Assembly (NCBI GenBank): GCA_002482765.1
Contig: DLGP01000064.1
Location: forward strand, 37,972 to 44,665
Source: Alphaproteobacteria bacterium UBA7691
GTDB taxonomy: Bacteria > Pseudomonadota > Alphaproteobacteria > Ferrovibrionales > Ferrovibrionaceae
Direction of reading: 5' to 3'
DNA length: 6,694 nucleotides
Within the stretch, counting starts at the first letter, position 1, and each line of letters starts with the position of its first letter. The position numbers and the translations under genes are program-made. The notes below the pieces were generated by a model. That model did not search any database. It saw nothing but the letters and a program-made list of their open reading frames with translations, and had not been told where the DNA came from. This document shows positions 1 through 6,300 of the stretch, in pieces.

Positions 1-76
1 TGCGCCGACCATGACGACTTTGTTTTGAATACTGGCCGCAGCCAACGATCAAAAACCTAAACCGGACACCAGTGGG

Positions 77-94
77 TCAAGCCCGGGCATGACG
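77..94 (+). repeat. Degenerate copy of a short palindromic repeat
   Basis: The 18 bases TCAAGCCCGGGCATGACG match 16 of 18 positions of the right arm of the inverted repeat at 3345-3362 (TCAAGTCCGCGCATGACG). In the distant copies the unit is a hairpin with a 9-bp stem around CTTGA; here only the GGG/CCC next to the loop still pairs, so the outer stem has decayed on one side. The sequence CATGACGAC at 88-96 also occurs at 10-18, which may be the end of another unit cut by the window edge. The rest of 1-115 shows no gene. It lies just downstream of the CNNM gene stop and might act as a transcript 3' end, but no T-run is present. Confidence 0.4.
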
Positions 95-115
95 ACGGTG
101 AGGGTGCTGGATTTG

Positions 116-1411
116 CTAGCCATCCAGCCGGCTGGCGAGCAGCTTGTCGATGCGGCGGCCATCCATGTCCACCACCTCAAAACGCCAGCCATTCCAATCC
201 ACCCGGTCGCCGGTTTGCGGGATGGCGCCGAAGCGGGCCAGGGCAAAGCCGGCCGCCGTGTCGTAATCATCCTCGTCATCCGGCAGGGTGAAGCCCAGCG
301 TTTCAGCCATATGGTGGCGCGGCGTGAGGCCATCCACCAGCCAGGAGCCATCCTCGCGTGCCACCAGCCAGGGTTCCACCGGGCCTTCCGGCGTGGCCAA
401 TTCGCCGACGATGAATTCCAGGATATCGGCGGCCGAGACCACACCTTGCAGGCTGCCGAATTCATCCACCACCAGGGCGATGCCGGTGGGCGAATGGCGC
501 AATTGCTCCAGCGCTTCCAGCACATCGGCGGTTTCCGGCACCACCGGCGCCGGCCGCACCAGCGGGCGCAATTCCAGCGGCTTGCCATCAATCACCGCAT
601 CCAGCGCATCCTTCACCAGCAGGATGCCATCGATATGATCGATGCCGCCATGGCCGGCCGGCAAACAGGCATGCATGCTGCCGCGCAGGGTGGCCAATTG
701 ACGCGGCAGGGGCGCATCCAGGTCGATCCAGTCCAGTTCGGTGCGCGGGGTCATCACCGAGCGCACCGGGCGATCACCCAGCCGCATCACGGCGGCAATC
801 ATGGCGCGTTCGGCCGGCTCCACCACGCCGGCGCTTTCGGCCTCGGCCACCAGGCTTTTGATCTCTTCCTCGGTGACCTGCTCGGCCGTGTCGCGGCTGC
901 TGCCGAACAGCCGCAGGCAGAGCTTGGCCGAAATATCCAGCAGCGAAACGGCCGGAGAGGCAAAACGCGCCACCTGGGTCATCGGCCGCGCCACCAGGCT
1001 GGCCATCCGCTCGGCATTACGCAAGGCAAGCTGCTTCGGCACCAATTCGCCAACGATCAGCGACAGATAGGTCACCAGCGTGACCACCAGGGCAAAGGCG
1101 ATGCCATCGGCCAGGGCTTCGCTCCAGCCAAATTGTTCCAGCAGATAGAGGCCGAGCCGCTCGGCCAGCGTGGCGCCGGAAAATGCACCGGCGGCGATAC
1201 CCACCAGGGTGATGCCGATCTGCACCGAAGACAGGAAACGCCCCGGATCGGCGGCCAGCTTGAGCGCCGCCTCGGCGCCGAGATCGCCGCGGCTGGCCAT
1301 CAATTGCAGCCGGCTTTTGCGCGCCGACACCACCGCCAGCTCCGACATGGCAAGCACGCCATTGAGCAGGATCAAGGCCACCAGCAGCCCAAGCTCTGCC
1401 GCTAGCGGCAT
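116..1411 (-). CDS. Hemolysin family protein: CNNM transmembrane, CBS pair and CorC_HlyC domains
   Basis: A 431-residue inner-membrane protein of the CNNM/CorC class. Family members are linked to magnesium and cobalt efflux or homeostasis; the old 'hemolysin' name is historical, and the substrate here is not shown. Residues 1-200 form the CNNM (DUF21) region, with hydrophobic segments near 5-27, 62-80 and 100-120 and the conserved stretches NGVLAMSELAVVSARKSRL (17-35), SVQIGITLVGIAAG (62-75) and GELVPKQLAL (121-130). VMTPRTELDWI (219-229) opens the first CBS motif and VVDEFGSLQGVVSAADILE (314-332) lies in the second. Residues about 345-428 form the C-terminal CorC_HlyC domain. Length and domain order are normal for the family. 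The ATG at 1411 is the first possible start, because a TAG stands in frame three codons upstream; no good Shine-Dalgarno sequence precedes it. It appears monocistronic, 191 bases from the Rid gene on the same strand, with its own candidate promoter. Family assignment is firm; specificity is not. Confidence 0.93.
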   Translation of the reverse strand: MPLAAELGLLVALILLNGVLAMSELAVVSARKSRLQLMASRGDLGAEAALKLAADPGRFLSSVQIGITLVGIAAGAFSGATLAERLGLYLLEQFGWSEALADGIAFALVVTLVTYLSLIVGELVPKQLALRNAERMASLVARPMTQVARFASPAVSLLDISAKLCLRLFGSSRDTAEQVTEEEIKSLVAEAESAGVVEPAERAMIAAVMRLGDRPVRSVMTPRTELDWIDLDAPLPRQLATLRGSMHACLPAGHGGIDHIDGILLVKDALDAVIDGKPLELRPLVRPAPVVPETADVLEALEQLRHSPTGIALVVDEFGSLQGVVSAADILEFIVGELATPEGPVEPWLVAREDGSWLVDGLTPRHHMAETLGFTLPDDEDDYDTAAGFALARFGAIPQTGDRVDWNGWRFEVVDMDGRRIDKLLASRLDG

Positions 1412-1447
1412 GGCGGCGCACTACTGGAAAGGGAAATCGGCTGGGCT

Positions 1448-1480
1448 GCCGGCGGGGCGCTATCGCTGCCTGCCGCCGGC
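1448..1480 (-). other. GC-rich hairpin in the leader of the CNNM gene
   Basis: GCCGGCGG at 1448-1455 pairs perfectly with CCGCCGGC at 1473-1480, giving an 8-bp all-GC stem with a 17-base loop. It lies 37 bases upstream of the CNNM start and downstream of the candidate promoter, so it would be in that gene's 5' leader. It could equally be the 3' end signal of the Rid transcript, which reads through here in the same direction. No U-rich tract follows, so it is a poor intrinsic terminator. Chance pairing in GC-rich DNA is possible. Confidence 0.3.
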
Positions 1481-1518
1481 GGGATTATTGGCGCATCATC
1501 ATTTGGCATGGTGGCGAC

Positions 1519-1548
1519 ATTATACCGGAAAGCCCGGGGCCAAACCAA
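1519..1548 (-). promoter_or_regulatory. Candidate sigma-70-type promoter for the CNNM gene
   Basis: On the minus strand a perfect TATAAT (1524-1519) is preceded by TTGGTT (1548-1543), with an 18-base spacer. The -10 box is exact and the -35 box keeps the TTG core. Transcription would start near 1512 and give a leader of about 100 bases before the CNNM ATG at 1411. The placement, downstream of the Rid stop and upstream of the next minus-strand gene, supports independent transcription of the CNNM gene. This is from sequence alone, and alphaproteobacterial promoters often stray from consensus. Confidence 0.4.
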
Positions 1549-1602
1549 GAGGCTGTATCAGGCTACCACATCCGGCTGAATTTGCCGGAAAACCAGCCAA
1601 TA

Positions 1603-2001
1603 TCAGCGCGCCGCCACCGCCTCGATCTCGATCAGCCATTCCGGCCGCATCAGCCGGTCGACAAAAACCGCCGTGGAGGCCGGCTGATGCTCGCCCAGGA
1701 AACGTTTGCGGATGTCGTTGACCGCCGAACGCATGGCATCATTCAGGTCCAGCGCCTTGCTGTAGAAGATGGTCAGCTTGACCAGATCCTTCGGCTCCAT
1801 CTGCGCCGAGCGCAGGATGGCGCCGATATTGGCCCAGGCGAGATGTGCCTGTTCCAGGATGCCGATGCCGCAGCGGCCGGTGGGATCAACGCCGACCTGG
1901 CCCGAGATATACAGCAGGCGCTTGCCGACAGGAATTTCGATACCTTGAGAATAGGCACCGGCCGGCAACATCGCGTCGCGCGGGTTATGGGCTTTAAGCA
2001 T
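1603..2001 (-). CDS. Rid family (YjgF/YER057c/UK114) protein without the canonical catalytic arginine
   Basis: A 132-residue small soluble protein, the usual length for the Rid superfamily of trimeric proteins. Visible family marks are AGAYSQGIEI (14-23, the GPYSQ-like region), LLYISGQVGVDP (29-40), the helix around ILEQAHLAWANIGAILRSA (48-66), LVKLTIFY (73-80) and the C-terminal EWLIEIEAVA (121-130). In RidA proper, an arginine equivalent to E. coli Arg105 lies in a PARS-type motif, binds the substrate carboxylate and is needed for 2-imino acid deamination. Here the aligned segment reads HQPASTAVFV (105-114), with Ser109 at that place. It therefore looks like one of the Arg-lacking Rid subgroups, for which deaminase activity is not expected and the function is unclear. 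The ATG at 2001 follows AGGGGA (2014-2009, minus strand), a good ribosome site. It is transcribed divergently from the TetR gene across a shared control region and may be regulated from it. The family call is firm; the function is open. Confidence 0.92.
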   Translation of the reverse strand: MLKAHNPRDAMLPAGAYSQGIEIPVGKRLLYISGQVGVDPTGRCGIGILEQAHLAWANIGAILRSAQMEPKDLVKLTIFYSKALDLNDAMRSAVNDIRKRFLGEHQPASTAVFVDRLMRPEWLIEIEAVAAR

Positions 2002-2066
2002 TCTGCTTTCCCCTGGTTATGGTTAACCGTAAGTTGCGCCAAACTGTTCGCAACCGCAAGAAAAAT

Positions 2067-2092
2067 AATTATTGACTGATCGGTCCATAATT
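2067..2092. promoter_or_regulatory. Probable TetR-family operator in the divergent rid/tetR intergenic region
   Basis: A 26-bp palindrome with 11 of 13 base pairs matched is centred between 2079 and 2080. Its core is GACTGATCGGTC (2074-2085), flanked by AATTATT and CATAATT. The core resembles the GACC-N4-GGTC pattern that I recall for operators of NemR/AcuR-like TetR regulators. It begins 15 bases before the tetR ATG at 2107 and 66 bases upstream of the rid ATG. The TTGACT at 2072-2077 inside it looks like a -35 box of a plus-strand promoter, though no good -10 box lies at ideal spacing. Repressor bound here should block the tetR-MAPEG transcript, and possibly the rid transcript. The palindrome is seen; operator identity is inferred. 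Confidence 0.65.
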
Positions 2093-2106
2093 GGCAGGGT
2101 GGCGCC

Positions 2107-2733
2107 ATGGCCAGACCGAAGGAATTTGACGCCGAAGCGGCTTTGCTGCGCGCCATGGAGCTGTTCTGGCGCCAGGGTTTCGCCGCCACCTCGCTGAGCC
2201 AGCTGGTGGCGGTGATGGGGATCAGCCGGCAGAGCCTGTATGACACCTATGGCGACAAGAACCGCCTGTTTCTGGCCGCACTCGACCGCTATTGCAGCGA
2301 CCTGGCGGCGCATCTGCTCGGGCCATTGCTGCAACCCGGCGCCGGGCTGGCGGCTTTGCATCAGGCCAGTGTGGCGCTGATTGATTTCCTGCTCGCCTAT
2401 CCCGAGCGCCGCGCTTGCCTGATGGTGAATTCGGCGATGGAAATGGCGCCGCATGATGCCGCCGTGGCCGCGCGCGCCCGGGCGCATTGGCAGGGCATGG
2501 AACAGGCTTTCGCCGCCGCTTTGCGCATTGCCCGTGAGCGCGGCGAGATCGCCAGCCCGGAAGCGCCGGAAAACCTGGCGCGTTTCCTGGTCGGCATGGC
2601 CAACGGCCTGATCGTGGCGGCAAAAAGCGGCGCCGACCGCGCTGCGCTCAGCGATATTGCCCGGCTCGGCGCCGGCATCCTGCAACCCGATCCTGCTGTC
2701 ATCCTCACCCACGAAGAAAGGTTATCGCCATGA
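2107..2733 (+). CDS. TetR/AcrR family transcriptional regulator
   Basis: A 208-residue DNA-binding regulator of normal TetR length. The N-terminal domain (about 1-60) has the usual helix-turn-helix: ATSLSQLVAVMGISRQSLY (27-45) followed by DTYGDKNRLFLAALDRY (46-62). The rest is the helical ligand-binding and dimerisation domain. Residues 101-113 (RRACLMVNSAMEM) resemble the segment with a conserved cysteine in NemR/AcuR-like regulators; here it is Cys104. NemR senses reactive electrophiles and oxidants through a cysteine in this area, so a similar trigger is possible but unproven. The ATG at 2107 has AGGG (2096-2099) upstream at usable spacing. The palindrome at 2067-2092 lies just upstream, which points to autoregulation, most likely repression. 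The TGA at 2731-2733 overlaps the ATG of the MAPEG gene (ATGA), so the two are probably cotranscribed and translationally coupled. The ligand cannot be read from the sequence. Confidence 0.94.
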   Translation: MARPKEFDAEAALLRAMELFWRQGFAATSLSQLVAVMGISRQSLYDTYGDKNRLFLAALDRYCSDLAAHLLGPLLQPGAGLAALHQASVALIDFLLAYPERRACLMVNSAMEMAPHDAAVAARARAHWQGMEQAFAAALRIARERGEIASPEAPENLARFLVGMANGLIVAAKSGADRAALSDIARLGAGILQPDPAVILTHEERLSP

Positions 2734-3119
2734 GTATCGAACTTTCCATGCTGGCCTGGTCGGCGCTGCTCTGCCTGCTGCTCGCTTTCCCCTATACGCT
2801 TGGCTTCATCGCCCAGCGCGGCCTCTACAGCGTGGCCGGCAACCGCGAGGATTTCCCCGCTGCCGGCGGCTGGATCGGCCGTTCGCATCGCGCCCATCTC
2901 AACCTGGTGGAAAACCTGGTGCCGTTTGCCGCCCTGGTGCTGGTGGCGCAGTTGGCCGGCAAGAATGATGCGATGACCGCCGCCGGCGCGCAGCTTTTCT
3001 TCTGGGCCCGGCTGGGCCATGCCATTGTCTACACTGCCGGCATCCCCTGGGCGCGCACCATCGCCTATTTCGGCGGCGTGGTCGGCATGCTGGTGATCCT
3101 GTGGCGCATCCTGGCCTGA
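2730..3119 (+). CDS. MAPEG family membrane protein
   Basis: A 129-residue integral membrane protein of the MAPEG family (membrane-associated proteins in eicosanoid and glutathione metabolism). Four hydrophobic segments are visible, near residues 5-27, 60-76, 83-103 and 108-127, as expected for the MAPEG fold. Family-like stretches are RSHRAHLNLVENLVPFAALV (51-70), with the polar H-N-E pattern at the start of the second helix, and FWARLGHAIVYTAGIPWART (91-110) before the last helix. Animal members are glutathione transferases or peroxidases and leukotriene synthases; most bacterial members of this short type have no proven reaction, so a glutathione-dependent detoxification role is inference. 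The start ATG (2730) overlaps the regulator stop, and GAAAGG (2716-2721) is a plausible ribosome site inside the regulator gene. It is probably controlled by the upstream TetR protein as the second gene of a two-gene operon. No cysteine-based active site or signal peptide is evident. Confidence 0.9.
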   Translation: MSIELSMLAWSALLCLLLAFPYTLGFIAQRGLYSVAGNREDFPAAGGWIGRSHRAHLNLVENLVPFAALVLVAQLAGKNDAMTAAGAQLFFWARLGHAIVYTAGIPWARTIAYFGGVVGMLVILWRILA

Positions 3120-3175
3120 GCCGCTGAATGGCCTGAGCGAGCCGGCCCGCGTCGTCATATTCCGCTCTGGCGACG

Positions 3176-3227
3176 GGCTATCCGGTTCAGGGCGCCAGAT
3201 GCCGGCGCGACCCACGGCTATCCGGTT
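3176..3227 (+). repeat. Two 12-base direct repeats with nearby small hairpins
   Basis: GGCTATCCGGTT occurs at 3176-3187 and again at 3216-3227, 40 bases apart, in the convergent gap after the MAPEG gene. Around the first copy TCTGGCG (3166-3172) pairs with CGCCAGA (3193-3199). The second copy leads into a 5-bp stem, CGGTT (3223-3227) with AACCG (3236-3240), followed by CTTTT, which is a weak terminator-like shape for the tetR-MAPEG transcript. The repeats are exact but short, and function is not established. Confidence 0.35.
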
Positions 3228-3265
3228 TAAATTTCAACCGCTTTTCAGACCGGTTTCCCCCGCCT

Positions 3266-3362
3266 CGTCATGCGCGGACTTGATCCGCGCATCTCTCCTT
3301 GCCCGGTAGTTCAAGGAAAATAGAGAAAAAGCGAGATGCGCGGATCAAGTCCGCGCATGACG
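3266..3362. repeat. Inverted pair of palindromic REP-like units between convergent genes
   Basis: Arms at 3266-3295 and 3333-3362 are perfect 30-base reverse complements, separated by 37 bases. Each arm is itself a hairpin: ATGCGCGGA, loop CTTGA, TCCGCGCAT (3270-3292 in the left arm). Inside the spacer TCCTTG (3296-3301) pairs with CAAGGA (3312-3317). The unit resembles the short palindromic repeats scattered between genes in many alphaproteobacteria, and a related copy lies at 77-94. The pair sits between the MAPEG stop (3119) and the gltB stop (3399), the usual place for a two-way transcript end. No T-run follows on either strand, so it is not a classic intrinsic terminator; it may stabilise both mRNA 3' ends. 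The remainder of 3120-3398 has no gene that I can support. Confidence 0.75.
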
Positions 3363-3398
3363 ATTATGGAGTGGTGAGGCCGGTGACGTTATCGGCGC

Positions 3399-6300
3399 TT
3401 ACGCCCGCTTGGCGGCCTGGGCATCCGATAGCGGATGTTCCAGGCGGGCGATCATTTCCTTCGGGCAGACCTGCCAGAAACGGCCGCGCACATTGTCCCA
3501 ATCGGCAAACAGGTCTGCCGCATAGGCCGATTGTGTTTCGCGCACATGCTCTTCGATCAGGCCGCGCAGCACACCATCCCAATAGCTGGAGGCGATGCGC
3601 TGATACACCACGCTCTCGTCGTTGATCGAGATCGGCAGCGTATTCTCCGGATCGTAGACGAAGGCCATGCCGCCGGTCATGCCGGCGGCGAAGTTGTCGC
3701 CCACGGCACCCAGGATGGCGATACGGCCACCGGTCATGTATTCGCAGCCATTCGAGCCGCAGCCTTCGATCACCGCCGTGGCGCCGGAATTGCGCACCGC
3801 AAAGCGTTCACCAGCCTGGCCGGCAGCAAACAGCTTGCCGCCGGTGGCGCCATACAGCACCGTGTTGCCGATGATGGTGTTGCGGCTGGTCTGGCCGACC
3901 AGCGGCGAGGACGGCGCCGGGCGCACCACGATCATGCCGCCGGACAGGCCCTTGCCGACATAATCATTGGCATCGCCGAACACTTCCAGCTTCAGGCCCT
4001 GCACCGCGAAGGCACCGAGCGACTGCCCGGCCGAGCCGGTGAGCCGCACCGTGATATGGCCCGGCTTCAGCCCCTTCATGCCGAATTTGCGCGTGATATG
4101 CGACGACAGCCGGGTGCCGATGGCGCGATGCGTGTTCTGGATATTGTAGGCCAGCTGCATCTTCTCGCCATGGCCGAAAACCGGCGCGGCATCCTTCACC
4201 ATCTGCGCATCCAGCGTATCCGGCACTTCGTTGCGGCCCTGGAGCGTGCAGTAGCGCGCATAATCGCCGGCATCGGCCTGGGCCAGGATCGGGTTGAGAT
4301 CCAGATCATCCAGATGCGCGCCGCCACGGCTGACCTGGGTCAGCAGATCGGTGCGGCCGATGATCTCGTTCAGACTGCGCACACCGAGCGAGGCGAGAAT
4401 CTCGCGCACTTCCTCGGCAATGAAGCTGAACAGGTTGACCACCTTTTCCGGCGAGCCATCAAACTTCTGCCGCAGCGGTTCGGCCTGGGTGCAGACGCCG
4501 ACCGGGCAGGTGTTGGAATGGCATTGCCGCACCATGATGCAGCCCATCGCCACCAGAGCCGCGGTGCCGACACCATATTCCTCGGCGCCGAGCATGGCGG
4601 CGATGACAATGTCGCGGCCCGACTTGAGGCCGCCATCGGTGCGCAGCTTGACGCGATGCCTGAGCTTGTTCAGCGTCAGCACCTGGTTGACTTCGCTCAA
4701 GCCCATTTCCCACGGCGTGCCGGCATATTTCACGCTGGTTTGCGGCGAGGCGCCGGTGCCGCCGACATGGCCCGAGATCATCAGCACATCAGCCTTGGCC
4801 TTGGCGACGCCGGCCGCGATGGTGCCGATGCCGGCTTCCGATACCAGCTTGACGCAGACCGTGGCTTCCGGGTTGATCTGCTTCAGATCGTAGATCAGCT
4901 GCGCCAGATCCTCGATGGAATAGATATCGTGATGCGGCGGCGGCGAGATCAGCATCACGCCGGGGGTGGAATGGCGCAGCTTGGCGATCAGCTCGGTCAC
5001 CTTGAAGCCGGGCAACTGGCCGCCTTCGCCGGGCTTGGCACCCTGCGCCACCTTGATTTCCAGTTCGCGGCAATTGGTCAGGTATTCGGCGGTGACGCCG
5101 AAGCGGCCCGAAGCAATCTGCTTGATCGCCGAATTGGCATTATCGCCATTCGGACGCGGCTTGAAATTCTCCGGTGCTTCGCCGCCTTCGCCGGAATCCG
5201 ACTTGGCGCCGATGCGGTTCATGGCGATGGTCAGCGTCTCATGCGCTTCCGGGCTGAGCGCACCGAGCGACATCGCCGCCGAGACAAAGCGCTTGCGGAT
5301 TTCGGTGACGCTCTCAACCTGCTCAATCGGAATCTTCTGTCCGGCCGGCTTCAGTTCCAGCAAATCGCGCAGCGAAATCGGCGGCAGATCACGCAGGCCA
5401 AGCGTATACTTCTTGAACAGCGCATAATTCTCGCTCGCCACGGCGGTTTGCAGCATGTGGATCAGGTTGGCTTCCCAGGCATGCGCCTCGCCGCCGCGCC
5501 GATAGCGGTAGATGCCGCCCACCGGCAGGGCCACCACATCCTGGCGGAACGCCTTGCGATGCAGTTCCAGCACCTTCTTCTGCAAACCATCATAGCCGAT
5601 GCCGGAAATGCGCGACGGCATGCCCGGGAACAGATCGGCCACCAGCGAGCGTGACAGGCCCAGCGCCTCAAAATTGTAGCCGCCGCGATAGCTGGAGACC
5701 ACCGAGATGCCCATCTTCGACATCACCTTGAGCAGGCCACCATCCACCGCATCCTTGTAGCGCGCCACGGCTTCTTCGGCCGAAAGTTTGCCAAGCAGGC
5801 CGCGCGTCACCCGATCCACCAGGCTGGCTTCCGCCACATAGGCATTGATCGCCGTGGCGCCAACGCCGATCAGCACGGCGAAGTAATGCACATCCAGGCA
5901 TTCGCCGCTGCGCACGGTGAGCGACGTGAAGGTGCGCAGGCCGGCGCGCACCAGATGGCTGTGCACCGCGCCCACCGCCAGGATGGTGGGGATCGCCACC
6001 CGCTCGGCGCTTTGCGCCTCGTCGGTCAGCACCAGATGCGCCGCGCCGCCACGCACCGCCGTATCGGCTTCCGTGCGGATACGCTTGATCGCATCGCGCA
6101 TGGCGCTGGGGCCGCCATCCACGGCAAAGGTGGTGTCAATCCGCGTTGTGGTATTGGCGGTATAGGTCAGCACCCGGGCCAGATCGGCATTGGTCAGCAC
6201 CGGGCTTTCCAGCAGCAGGATCTTCACCTGCTGCTCATCCTCGTCCAGCACATTGGACAGGTTGCCCATGCGGGTGCGCAGGCTCATCACCCGCTTCTCG

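Noticed and set aside
89..1405. A 438-codon open frame on the plus strand opposite the CNNM gene
   Set aside because: Same cause: a His/Gln/Arg-rich antisense shadow with no family motifs, whereas the minus strand encodes a complete family protein.
1571..1589. TCCGGC/GCCGGA hairpin as the intrinsic terminator of the rid gene
   Set aside because: The stem is only 6 bp and is not followed by a U-run on the minus strand; too weak to annotate.
1170..1721. A plus-strand frame covering the gap between the CNNM and Rid genes
   Set aside because: The Pro/Ala/Arg-rich translation has no family character and overlaps both neighbouring genes in antisense.
2397..3215. A minus-strand 272-codon frame across the regulator and MAPEG genes
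   Set aside because: It lies opposite two well-recognised genes and shows no coherent domain.
3266..3362. Reading the inverted repeat as a CRISPR repeat pair or as insertion-sequence ends
   Set aside because: There are only two arms in inverse orientation, with no array, no transposase and no target-site duplication visible.
3435..5654. A 739-codon open frame on the plus strand opposite gltB
   Set aside because: Its translation is low-complexity, rich in Arg, His, Gln and Ala, with no domain pattern. It mirrors the GC-biased codons of gltB, whose own protein is unmistakable.
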